Of a stretch of DNA of 64,000 bases, positions 17,233 to 24,990 are shown one piece after another. The stretch lies in assembly GCA_934277545.1 (NCBI GenBank), contig CAKQUG010000001.1, positions 62,001 to 126,000 on the forward strand. The letters run 5' to 3'. Each line of letters begins with the position of its first letter. Position 1 is the first letter of the stretch. The position numbers and the translations under genes were made by a program. Under the pieces are notes generated by a model. That model was not told the DNA's origin. It did not search any database and was given only the letters and a program-made list of their open reading frames with translations. This DNA is from an uncultured Alphaproteobacteria bacterium. Lineage in GTDB: Bacteria; Pseudomonadota; Alphaproteobacteria; RF32; CAG-239.

Positions 17233-18067
17233 TTTTCAACTCTAACGCCAAAGCGTACACTTTATTTTTATTTAAGCCGAATTGCTCAGACAATTCTTTA
17301 ACCGCCGATTTCAGAGAAGTTTCCTGCAAGCGTTTTACCAACAGTTCCCGAACGTCGGCAATCGTATATTGAGGTTCTTCCGGCGGCGAAACAATAAACA
17401 CAAATTCGCCTTTGGGCTCGTTTTCTTCAAAATGAGCTTGTACCACATTAAAACTGCCCGTCTGCACTTCTTCATACATTTTAGTCAGCTCGCGGATAAC
17501 CGAAATTTTGCGTCCGCCGAAAATTTCCGCCGCCTGTTCCAAAGTCTTTAACAAACGCGGTGCCGTTTCATAAAAAATCAGCGTACTGTTAATGTTTTTC
17601 AATTCATTAAACAAATCCGCCCTCGCCTTGTCTTTGTTCGGAATAAATCCGGCAAATAAAAAGCGATTTGTCGGCAAACCGGATAGCTGTAGAGCCGTGA
17701 TAACCGCGCACGCCCCCGGAACCGCCGTAACATAAACGCCCTGCTCTCGGCACTTACTCACCAGCTTGTAACCGGGGTCGGAAATCAAAGGCGCACCGGC
17801 ATCGCTGACCAATGCCATGGCGTTGCCTTCGTTAATTATATCAATTAACTGCTGTGCCTGCTGCTCTTCATTATGATCCTGATAGGTAATAAACTTTTTA
17901 TGCAACGGCAACCCCAGCAATGAAAAGAGTTTTTTTGTCATTCTGGTGTCTTCACAAGCAACAATCGGAGCTTCGTTCAACACATCTAAAGCCCGCTGTG
18001 AAATATCCTGCAAATTTCCGATAGGGGTAGAAATTAAATAAAGGCCGCTTTTTAACATCAAATTCAC
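17225..18067 (-). CDS. rsmI: 16S rRNA (cytidine-1402 2'-O) methyltransferase
   Basis: RsmI methylates the ribose of C1402 in 16S rRNA using S-adenosylmethionine and tunes decoding. The 280 aa length is normal. The tetrapyrrole-methylase fold is shown by LYLISTPIGNLQDIS at the N-terminus, ACEDTRMTKKLL-type and SDAGAPLISDPGYKLV segments near residues 85-105, and VPGACAVITALQLSGL. The ATG at 18067 gives an N-terminus (MNLMLKSGLY) with a second possible ATG three codons later. Confidence 0.95.
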   Translation of the reverse strand: MNLMLKSGLYLISTPIGNLQDISQRALDVLNEAPIVACEDTRMTKKLFSLLGLPLHKKFITYQDHNEEQQAQQLIDIINEGNAMALVSDAGAPLISDPGYKLVSKCREQGVYVTAVPGACAVITALQLSGLPTNRFLFAGFIPNKDKARADLFNELKNINSTLIFYETAPRLLKTLEQAAEIFGGRKISVIRELTKMYEEVQTGSFNVVQAHFEENEPKGEFVFIVSPPEEPQYTIADVRELLVKRLQETSLKSAVKELSEQFGLNKNKVYALALELKNE

Positions 18068-18126
18068 TTTACAAAAACAAGTTTAAGCATTATTACTTTA
18101 AGTATTGTTTTATATTTTGAGGAAAA

Positions 18127-19491
18127 ATGCAAGTGTTAAAAAAAATAAACGCCCTACTTTTATCGTTTGTCCTTGCCGGCTGCAGTTTGCTCCAACATTC
18201 CGAACCTATGCCGCAACAAACTTTTAATTATCAAAACAGCCTGCCTCAAAACACTGTTGATATGACTGATTATTCTCATGTGGATTTGGGTAATGCCGAA
18301 AGTTTTAGAGTTGCCATGCTTTTGCCTCTAAGCGGCAAAGTCGGCGATATGGGACAAAATATGAAAAATGCCGCCATGATGGCTGTTGGCGACTTAAACA
18401 ATAATAATCTGCTTGTGCAATTTTATGACACCAAAGGCACGACAAGCGGTGCCCGCGTGGCGGTTGAAAATGCCATCAACGCTAAAAGCGATTTAATTAT
18501 AGGCCCGTTACTGGGCGAAGAAGTTGCCGCCATCAGCGATACTGCCAAAAATAAGGAAATTCCGGTTATTTCTTTTTCCACCGCACCAAACGTTTTGCAA
18601 GACGGCGTCTATACTATGGGGTTGTTAAACGAAGAACAAATTGAACGCACTATACGTTATTCCGTATCTAAAGGACACCTCAAAATAGCGATTGTATTAC
18701 CTGATAATCAAAGCGGAATCAATATGTTTAAAGCTGCCATGAACGCGGCGCAACTGCATGGCGCTTCTATTGTAAAAGCAGGCTTTTATGCTCCTGACAG
18801 TATGGACTTTACCAATCTTGCCGCGCAAATTACCGGCTCGGCGCGAGTTGCCGCCTCTCAGCAAAAAACAAAACATAACGACAAAAAAGTAGAAGAAAAG
18901 ACAGAGGAAGAAATCGCACCTTTGGATTTTGACGCTTTATTGGTGCCTGAATTCGGTAACCGCTTAAAAGCAATAACTTCCATGTTCAGCTACTATGATG
19001 TTTCAGCTCCGGAAGTTTTATTCTTAGGCACTTCGGTTTGGGGCAACACCAACCTGAGCAAAGAAACCGAACTGTACGGCGCGGTTTATCCGGCTATGTC
19101 TATGCCGCGTTTGGCACGCTATAAGCAAAAATATTATGAAATGTTCAATCAACGTTCCAATGATTTAAGCATTTTTGCTTATGACGCTATTGCTTTGGCC
19201 TCAGCCTTATCACGCAAGGATAAAGACTACCTGAAAGAAGCCATAACATCTTTGGACGGTTTTTATGGTATGAGCGGAGCTTTCAGAATTTTCACCAACG
19301 GTAAAAACGAACATGGGCTTGATATAGTAAAAGTTACGGCTAACGGTCCTCAAATATTGGAACCGGCAAGCAATAAGTTTTATTCGGCCAATCCGGCTTA
19401 TGCGCAAAGCGGCGTTACTGACTTTTACTTGCCGCAGATTTACGGCAAAAACACTGATGAACTGCGTCAAATTTTATTAAACATGCAATAA
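18127..19491 (+). CDS. LppC/LpoA-like penicillin-binding protein activator lipoprotein
   Basis: A 454 aa predicted outer-membrane lipoprotein: basic N-terminus, hydrophobic LLLSFVLAGC with a lipobox at Cys19, then a periplasmic type I leucine-binding-like domain (RVAMLLPLSGKVGDMGQNM..., DLIIGPLLGEEVAAIS, IPVISFSTAP). LpoA homologues stimulate peptidoglycan synthases. A charged Lys/Glu insert lies near residues 245-258. The gene is divergent from rsmI-yraN, the usual context of the family. The E. coli LpoA N-terminal TPR domain is missing, as in other alphaproteobacterial members. Confidence 0.88.
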   Translation: MQVLKKINALLLSFVLAGCSLLQHSEPMPQQTFNYQNSLPQNTVDMTDYSHVDLGNAESFRVAMLLPLSGKVGDMGQNMKNAAMMAVGDLNNNNLLVQFYDTKGTTSGARVAVENAINAKSDLIIGPLLGEEVAAISDTAKNKEIPVISFSTAPNVLQDGVYTMGLLNEEQIERTIRYSVSKGHLKIAIVLPDNQSGINMFKAAMNAAQLHGASIVKAGFYAPDSMDFTNLAAQITGSARVAASQQKTKHNDKKVEEKTEEEIAPLDFDALLVPEFGNRLKAITSMFSYYDVSAPEVLFLGTSVWGNTNLSKETELYGAVYPAMSMPRLARYKQKYYEMFNQRSNDLSIFAYDAIALASALSRKDKDYLKEAITSLDGFYGMSGAFRIFTNGKNEHGLDIVKVTANGPQILEPASNKFYSANPAYAQSGVTDFYLPQIYGKNTDELRQILLNMQ

Positions 19492-19551
19492 GTTGATTTT
19501 TTTGCTTGCAAAATATGGAAATATGCCCATTATAAAGAGGTATTTTTAGAT

Positions 19552-19640
19552 GAAGGGCTCAGGGTTGAAAAGCCGCCAACTCGGTCAGGTTCGGAAGAAA
19601 GCAGCCGTAACGGTTACTACAAGGTCTGAGTCCCTTCTCC
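19552..19640 (+). ncRNA. ffs: signal recognition particle RNA (4.5S type)
   Basis: The bacterial small SRP RNA. The conserved domain IV tetraloop region ggtcaggttcggaagaaagc (19573-19592) is present and the ends pair (gaagggctcag with ctgagtcccttc), giving an 89-base hairpin RNA. It binds Ffh for cotranslational targeting. A -10-like ATTATAAA lies about 20 bases upstream, with TTGCAA further up. Location just before dnaX is common. Confidence 0.95.
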
Positions 19641-19659
19641 TTGATGAGTTTTGAAAAGA

Positions 19660-21369
19660 ATGGCTGATAACAACAATCAATATGTCGCTTTAGCGCGCAA
19701 ATATCGTCCGCAAACTTTTGAAGATTTGCTTGGACAAGATGCGCTGGTGCAAACATTGACTAACGCCATTCAAAATAACCGCCTGCACCACGCTTATATC
19801 TTAACCGGTATCCGAGGAGTAGGAAAAACTACTACCGCACGTTTGATAGCCCGTGCCATAAACTGCACCGGAACGGACGGCAAAGGAGGACCGACGATTC
19901 ATCCTTGCGGAGAATGTGAAAACTGCAAAGCCATTGCCGCCGACAGACATATTGATGTGATAGAACTTGATGCCGCATCCAAAACCGGTGTTGATGATAT
20001 GCGTGAAATTCTTGACGGCGTGCGCTATAAACCGACAATGGCTCGTTATAAGGTATATATCATCGACGAAGTTCACATGCTTTCTAAAAGCGCGTTCAAT
20101 GCTTTGCTGAAAACCCTGGAAGAACCGCCGGCACATGTAATGTTTATATTTGCCACCACCGAAATCCGCAAAGTTCCGGTTACTATTTTATCGCGCTGCC
20201 AGCGCTTTGATTTGCAGCGCATCAGCATTGAAACTTTGGTAAAATTATTTCATAAAGTTCTGACCGCCGAAAACATTGAAGCCGAAGACGAAGCCTTGCA
20301 CGCCGTAGCTCGTGCGGCAGACGGTTCTGCACGCGACGGACTTTCCATGCTTGACCAGGCCATTGTTCTCGGCAACGGCAAAATTGATGCAAACACGGTT
20401 AAAAATATGCTGGGTTTGGCTGACAGGCAGCAAACATTCACTCTGTATGAAAAATTGCTGGAAGGCAATATTGCCGAAGTGCTGCAGATTTTACATCAGC
20501 TCTATACCGACGGTGCCACTCCGATGCTGGTTATTCAGGATTTAGTGGATATAACTCACCTTTTGGCAAAAGTCAAAATTCTGCCGGATTACATTAACGA
20601 TTCGTCTATCAGCGAAAATGACAGAGAAATGTGCAAAAAACTGAATGCGGCGCCGATAGCGATTCTTTCCAAGATTTGGCAGATGTTAATAAAGGGTATC
20701 AGCGAGCTGCAATACGCCAATGTGCAAATAGACGCGCTGGAAATGATACTGATGCGTATAACCTATTCCGCCAACATGCCGACTCCTGCAGACCTGCTGA
20801 AGGAATTAAAAAAAAAATCCGGACTGAATAAAGCCGCAGCCCCAAATAAAATTGCATTAACTACAACAACTGCCGCAGCGATTTCCGAAACACATATTGC
20901 TTCGGAATTAACCGAAGACAACGGTTTTGAGCTTTCAAATCCGGAAGACTTAGCCAAACTTTTAAATGCCAAACGGCAAATGCTGCTGCTTTACGCTGTC
21001 AAAAACGATATGTCGTTTAAAGAATTTGCCGCCGGTCGAATGCACATAGCGCTTTCGGAAAAGGCCGACAAGGATTTAATCGCTAACCTGCGTAAGTTCT
21101 TAGCCAAAGAAACCGGCGCTTCCTGGGTTATAGACATAGATTACGAGCCGCTGGGCGAAACTTTAGCTTATAAAGAAACCAAAGAACTTGAGCGGGACAA
21201 GAAAAATATCTCTGAATATCCGTTAGTAAAAGCTATACTTAGCGAATTTAACGGTGCTAAAATAGAAACCGTTATCCGGAAAGCGGTTGAAGACGCCGAA
21301 AACGAAGAAGCGGCTGATTTTATTATTCCGGAAGAAAATTCTGAAACTTATGAAGAAGAGGATAATTAA
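19660..21369 (+). CDS. dnaX: DNA polymerase III subunits tau/gamma
   Basis: Clamp-loader ATPase of the replicative polymerase, 569 aa from the chosen ATG at 19660 (MADNNNQYVALARKYRPQTF); an in-frame TTG three codons upstream is a weaker alternative. Walker A GIRGVGKTTTARL, a Zn-type CGECENC cluster, DEVHMLSKSAFNALLKTLEEPP, and the SRC motif ILSRCQRFDL are all visible; domain III follows. At 20808-20817 ten consecutive A lie right after domain III (LKELKKKSG), and both alternative frames stop within five codons, so a gamma-like short form of about 390 aa may be made by frameshifting or slippage. It is first of dnaX-ybaB-recR. Confidence 0.96.
   Translation: MADNNNQYVALARKYRPQTFEDLLGQDALVQTLTNAIQNNRLHHAYILTGIRGVGKTTTARLIARAINCTGTDGKGGPTIHPCGECENCKAIAADRHIDVIELDAASKTGVDDMREILDGVRYKPTMARYKVYIIDEVHMLSKSAFNALLKTLEEPPAHVMFIFATTEIRKVPVTILSRCQRFDLQRISIETLVKLFHKVLTAENIEAEDEALHAVARAADGSARDGLSMLDQAIVLGNGKIDANTVKNMLGLADRQQTFTLYEKLLEGNIAEVLQILHQLYTDGATPMLVIQDLVDITHLLAKVKILPDYINDSSISENDREMCKKLNAAPIAILSKIWQMLIKGISELQYANVQIDALEMILMRITYSANMPTPADLLKELKKKSGLNKAAAPNKIALTTTTAAAISETHIASELTEDNGFELSNPEDLAKLLNAKRQMLLLYAVKNDMSFKEFAAGRMHIALSEKADKDLIANLRKFLAKETGASWVIDIDYEPLGETLAYKETKELERDKKNISEYPLVKAILSEFNGAKIETVIRKAVEDAENEEAADFIIPEENSETYEEEDN
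20808..20817 (+). other. A10 slippery run in dnaX
   Basis: Ten A in the LKKKS codons. In the -1 frame translation continues IRTE and stops at 20829-20831; in the +1 frame it continues NPD and stops at 20825-20827. This resembles dnaX genes known to make gamma by frameshifting (E. coli) or transcriptional slippage (Thermus). No strong downstream hairpin is obvious, favouring slippage. Confidence 0.55.
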
Positions 21370-21690
21370 ATGTTAAACATTCAAGGAATTATGAAACAAG
21401 CTCAGCAAATGCAACGCAAAATGCAAGAAACTCAAGCCAAGTTGGCGCAAGAAGAAAAAGAAGGCGTCAGCGGCGGAAATTTGGTTAAAGTAGTACTGAA
21501 CGGCAAATCCGAAATGAAAAAAATCAGTATTGACAAATCTCTGATGAATGCTGAAGAAGTTGATGTTTTAGAAGATTTAATTTTAGCCGCCTACAACGAC
21601 GCTCATCAAAAAATTGACGCCATGATGGAAGACGGCATGAAAGAAGCCACAAATGGCATAGGTTTGGGCGGATTAAAACTTCCGTTTTAA
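21370..21690 (+). CDS. ybaB: YbaB/EbfC family nucleoid-associated protein
   Basis: A 106 aa dimeric DNA-binding protein of the YbaB/EbfC family. The N-terminal helix is Gln/Met/Lys-rich (IMKQAQQMQRKMQETQAKL), followed by VKVVLNGKSEMKKISIDKSL and the C-terminal helix DLILAAYNDAHQKIDAMM. Its ATG follows the dnaX stop directly, and recR follows 16 bases later, the standard dnaX-ybaB-recR operon linked to replication and repair. Confidence 0.94.
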   Translation: MLNIQGIMKQAQQMQRKMQETQAKLAQEEKEGVSGGNLVKVVLNGKSEMKKISIDKSLMNAEEVDVLEDLILAAYNDAHQKIDAMMEDGMKEATNGIGLGGLKLPF

Positions 21691-21706
21691 GATTTGAGGC
21701 ATAGTC

Positions 21707-22300
21707 GTGCAAGGTAAAGAAATTGAAAAGCTGACTAAAATCATTGCCAAACTTCCGGCTTTGGGCTCACGTTCGGCCAGACGCATTGTGCTCCAGCTTT
21801 TGAAAAAGAAAGAAACAACTATGCTGCCGCTGATTGCAGCGCTGCAAGAAGTGGCCGATAATGTCAAAAAATGTCCGGTTTGCGGCAATTTTGACACAGC
21901 CGAACCATGCTCTGTTTGCCGAGATTCCGCCCGCGACCGCGAAACAGTGTGCGTAGTGCAGGATGTCGCCGACTTATGGGCTATGGAGCGCGTCGGGCTT
22001 TATCGCGGGCAATATCATGTTTTAGGCGGTATTCTTTCGGCTCTGGACGGCGTTACGCCGGACGATTTAAATATTGAAGGCTTGTTTTCGCGTTTATCCG
22101 ACGGCACAATAAAAGAAATTATTTTGGCCTTGCCGGCAACCATAGACGGTCAAATAACGGCTCACTATCTCTTGTCCAGACTGAAAGAATTTCCGGTAAA
22201 AGTTACCACTTTGGCGCAAGGCATTCCGCTTGGCGCCGAACTGGATTATATGGATGACGGCACTATCCAGCTTGCCCTTTCCGCCCGCAAAGAACTATAA
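21707..22300 (+). CDS. recR: recombination mediator protein RecR
   Basis: RecR works with RecO/RecF to load RecA at gaps. The 197 aa length is normal. The N-terminal helix-hairpin-helix (LTKIIAKLPALGSRSARRIVLQLL), zinc finger (CPVCGNFDTAEPCSVC, about residues 57-72) and Toprim domain (VCVVQDVADLWAMERVGLYRGQYHVLGG) are visible. It starts with GTG, preceded by GAGG at a good distance. Confidence 0.96.
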   Translation: MQGKEIEKLTKIIAKLPALGSRSARRIVLQLLKKKETTMLPLIAALQEVADNVKKCPVCGNFDTAEPCSVCRDSARDRETVCVVQDVADLWAMERVGLYRGQYHVLGGILSALDGVTPDDLNIEGLFSRLSDGTIKEIILALPATIDGQITAHYLLSRLKEFPVKVTTLAQGIPLGAELDYMDDGTIQLALSARKEL

Positions 22301-22354
22301 CGGCGGCCGCTTTGCCTCTGAATTTTTAATAGTGAGAAAACTGCAATTATCTTA

Positions 22355-22383
22355 TTGACAGATAACAAATAATTTAATATGTT
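22355..22383 (+). promoter_or_regulatory. secE-nusG promoter
   Basis: Perfect -35 TTGACA, a 17-base spacer and -10 TATGTT, 61 bases upstream of secE. A gagtgtg-ttcg-cgcactc hairpin occurs in the leader. Confidence 0.75.
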
Positions 22384-22444
22384 AGCGGCAATAAGCTGGA
22401 GTGTGTTCGCGCACTCTGTCAATTTAAGTTTGAAAAGGTTTGAA

Positions 22445-22636
22445 ATGAGTATTAGTCCAATTCAGTTTCTGCGTCAGGTTAAGCAGGAAGTTAAAAAAGT
22501 TACCTGGCCTACCAAAAAAGAAGTAGTGCCGACTTGTGCCATGGTTGTTACCTTAGTGGCAATCGCCACGGTGTTTTTCTTTGTAGTGGACGCCGTTTTG
22601 GCCTGGGGCGTAGATAAAATTTTGATGTTAGGATAG
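22445..22636 (+). CDS. secE: preprotein translocase subunit SecE
   Basis: Small single-spanning subunit of the SecYEG channel, 63 aa from ATG 22445. This start follows an aaaggttt site; the frame runs further upstream but with no conserved sequence. The family hallmark QEVKKVTWPTKKEV precedes the transmembrane helix (AMVVTLVAIATVFFFVVDAVL). It is cotranscribed with nusG, 11 bases downstream. The usual next genes rplK-rplA are not here. Confidence 0.95.
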   Translation: MSISPIQFLRQVKQEVKKVTWPTKKEVVPTCAMVVTLVAIATVFFFVVDAVLAWGVDKILMLG

Positions 22637-22647
22637 GAGTTTAACTA

Positions 22648-23184
22648 ATGACTGCTCGTTGGTATGTTGTAAATGTTTATTCCGGTTCGGAAAAGAAAGT
22701 TGCCGAATCATTAAGAGAACAAGCAACCTTAAAAAAAATGGACGACAAAATTCTTGAAGTTTTCGTTCCAACCGAAAATGTGGTGGAAATCCGCAAAGGC
22801 GCTAAAGTAAACGCCGAACATAAATTTTTCCCAGGTTACATTTTGGTTAAAATGGAATTGACCGACGAAACCTGGCTGGTGGTAAAAAACACTCCGAGAG
22901 TCAGCGGTTTCTTAGGCAGCCGTAACAAGCCGCAACCGATTACCGACGCCGAAGTTCAAAAAATTATGAACCAGGTTCAAGAAGGCTTGGAACGCCCGCA
23001 GACTAATGTAAACTTTGAAACAGGTGAACAAATCCGTGTAATTGACGGTCCATTTGCCTCTTTTGTGGGTATTGTCGAAGATATTGACACCGAAAAGAAC
23101 CGTTTAAAAGTTTCGGTTTCCATTTTCGGACGTTATACCCCGGTAGAATTGGAATTCTCTCAGGTTGAGAAAATTTCAGGATAA
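22648..23184 (+). CDS. nusG: transcription termination/antitermination protein NusG
   Basis: A 178 aa elongation factor that bridges RNA polymerase with Rho or the ribosome. The NGN domain begins WYVVNVYSGSEKKVAESL and contains FFPGYILVKMELTDETWLVVKNTP. The KOW domain (residues about 125-178) has EQIRVIDGPFASFVGIVEDID. GGAG precedes the ATG. A terminator follows, so secE-nusG is an isolated two-gene operon here. Confidence 0.97.
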   Translation: MTARWYVVNVYSGSEKKVAESLREQATLKKMDDKILEVFVPTENVVEIRKGAKVNAEHKFFPGYILVKMELTDETWLVVKNTPRVSGFLGSRNKPQPITDAEVQKIMNQVQEGLERPQTNVNFETGEQIRVIDGPFASFVGIVEDIDTEKNRLKVSVSIFGRYTPVELEFSQVEKISG

Positions 23185-23219
23185 AAACAAACGACTTCCT
23201 TTCAGTTTTGTTTGTTACG

Positions 23220-23249
23220 GCACCAAAGGCGCAAGTCTTTGGTGCTTTT
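23220..23249 (+). terminator. nusG terminator
   Basis: Nine-base stem gcaccaaag/ctttggtgc followed by T-rich sequence, 35 bases after nusG. Confidence 0.9.
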
Positions 23250-23295
23250 ATATTTTCCACCACTGCACAAATTCAAAACTCATAACTGAAAATTA

Positions 23296-23323
23296 AAGCC
23301 TTTGACTTTCATCAAAGGCTTTA
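23296..23323 (-). terminator. terminator of prepilin-like gene 1
   Basis: Stem aaagcctttga/tcaaaggcttt; on the minus strand it is followed by aattttc, 20 bases past the stop of the gene at 23345. Confidence 0.65.
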
Positions 23324-23344
23324 AACTCGTAACTCTCTGTTTAA

Positions 23345-24013
23345 TCAGTGATATTTAAAAATAACCGCGCACTCGTTGCTTTTGCAGCCGCAAGCCAAAG
23401 TCGCCGTCGCCGGAGGCATTGGAATTGAAAGAGTTTTTCCGCCGGGACAAGCCACATACGGAGAAACAGCACCATCACATCCGGCATTATAATTATCATT
23501 TTCCATAATTTCTTCCGCATCTGCATCAGAAGTACCCAGCGAACCGCTGTCAGCGCGCAGGGCAATAATGCCGGAAGAATAGCCGGAACCCCAATCGTTA
23601 GTAGCCAAAGCAATGCAGGCTTCTTTGGACAAACCATTAAACGAAACAATAAAAGCCTTTTTATCGGTATCAGTTTTGCTGGCTTTGGCAGCGCTTATCC
23701 ATACTTTACCGTTATAAGAATTGATAATCCCTTCCAAAGTTCCGTCATCTTTATATTTTACCATTTCATCCGGAACCAAACCGATAGAAACGGCATTTTC
23801 ATTGTTAAGCCCATCAAAGTCATTTTGCTGCGCATATCTGGTACGGATATTGGTTACAATCATCGCGATATTATCGGTAAGTTTAGTTATTTTATATTTA
23901 GTCATAGCCTTGGAATAGCCGGCAATACCGCTGACGGACAGCACGCCGATAATGGCCAGCACGCCCAACATTTCAATCATAGAACGGCCGGTATCGTTTG
24001 TTTTAGCTATCAT
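23345..24013 (-). CDS. prepilin-like protein 1 (type IV pilin/type II pseudopilin N-terminus)
   Basis: A 222 aa protein with a class III (prepilin peptidase) leader: MIAKTNDTG, cleavage after Gly, then RSMIEMLGVLAIIGVLSVSG with Glu at +5 of the mature chain. The C-terminal domain has paired Cys near the end (CGCKSNEC). The start is ATG 24013, with GGAG eight bases upstream; a further upstream ATG at 24043 lacks a site. It is divergent from a second member (24192), sharing the 24014-24191 promoter region. Probable pilus or secretion-associated filament subunit; no assembly genes are nearby. Confidence 0.85.
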   Translation of the reverse strand: MIAKTNDTGRSMIEMLGVLAIIGVLSVSGIAGYSKAMTKYKITKLTDNIAMIVTNIRTRYAQQNDFDGLNNENAVSIGLVPDEMVKYKDDGTLEGIINSYNGKVWISAAKASKTDTDKKAFIVSFNGLSKEACIALATNDWGSGYSSGIIALRADSGSLGTSDADAEEIMENDNYNAGCDGAVSPYVACPGGKTLSIPMPPATATLACGCKSNECAVIFKYH

Positions 24014-24191
24014 AGTTTTTCTCCTGAAAAATAATTTCATCATGAACTTTTTTTTGAAAATTCAATTAGAGGTATTTTACACTTTAATTTCTTAAATTTC
24101 CTTAAAAATAATCTATAACTTGAGTTATATACCCTCTTGACGCAGCCGCGCTCTTTATGCTAAAAAATACTAAAAAACTATGGAGGATATT

Positions 24192-24842
24192 ATGAATTAC
24201 ACGTTGTTAAAAAACAAAATGCCGGAGAGCGGACGAAGCATGATAGAAATGCTGGGCGTGCTGGCCATTATCGGCGTGCTGTCCGTCAGCGGTATTGCCG
24301 GATTTTCCAAAGCAATGGAAAGCTACAAAACCAATCAATGCATTGAGCAAATTTCCACAATTATCGCCAATGTAAAAAATCTTGGTTTGCGTCAACACGG
24401 TTCCTATAAAGGCCTAAGCACCAAAGCAGCAAAAAAAATGAAACTGTTTCCGGAAGAAATGATGACCGAAAAAAACAGCGATATAGTGCTTAATCACCCT
24501 TTTGGCGGCAGTGTTGAAGTCGGCACTGGCAAAACGCTGTCCTCTACCAAACACACTGCCGAAACCGACTTTTTAATTACCTACTATTCTTTACCTAAAG
24601 AAACCTGCCTGCAAATTATGGCAAAAAACTGGGGTGAAAAAAGAATTGGTCTGATTGCCGCAGCCGACACCGACACCATGAAAAGCGCCGTAAAAAATTT
24701 CGAGCATTCAACAACTCCGAAATGCGAAACTAAAACCAAATATGCAACCTGCACCGACAAACAAATGCCGTTGGCTAACGCCACTTCGGGATGTGATTGC
24801 GGCAAAGAGCATAAATGCGCCGTAACTGTTTGGAGTTTTTAA
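24192..24842 (+). CDS. prepilin-like protein 2
   Basis: A 216 aa protein with leader MNYTLLKNKMPESG then RSMIEMLGVLAIIGVLSVSG and helix AGFSKAM, as in its divergent neighbour. Start ATG 24192 is chosen because GGAGG lies six bases upstream; the ATG at 24180 overlaps that site. The C-terminal region contains Cys pairs (CDCGKEHKC) placed like those of prepilin-like protein 1, so the two are paralogues with diverged globular domains. Confidence 0.85.
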   Translation: MNYTLLKNKMPESGRSMIEMLGVLAIIGVLSVSGIAGFSKAMESYKTNQCIEQISTIIANVKNLGLRQHGSYKGLSTKAAKKMKLFPEEMMTEKNSDIVLNHPFGGSVEVGTGKTLSSTKHTAETDFLITYYSLPKETCLQIMAKNWGEKRIGLIAAADTDTMKSAVKNFEHSTTPKCETKTKYATCTDKQMPLANATSGCDCGKEHKCAVTVWSF

Positions 24843-24900
24843 TGCAATCTCATCATATCGGCAGAAAACCACATAAAAATTGAGGATAAAGATAAATTTG

Positions 24901-24928
24901 TTGCAAAAAATTTATTTTTGTGTATTAC
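24901..24928 (+). promoter_or_regulatory. candidate secY promoter
   Basis: TTGCAA, a 16-base spacer and TATTAC, about 60 bases before secY. A gggtt...aaccc dyad follows in the leader. It indicates that secY-adk has its own promoter. Confidence 0.45.
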
Positions 24929-24990
24929 ATTAAGACCAAATGGGTTTTTATAACCCTATGATTTGTTTTTAAAATTTTAAGGATGAAAAA

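Noticed and set aside
20631..20831. Separate 66 aa gene inside dnaX
   Set aside because: It is the -1 frame of dnaX; its only likely relevance is as the frameshift tail after the A10 run.
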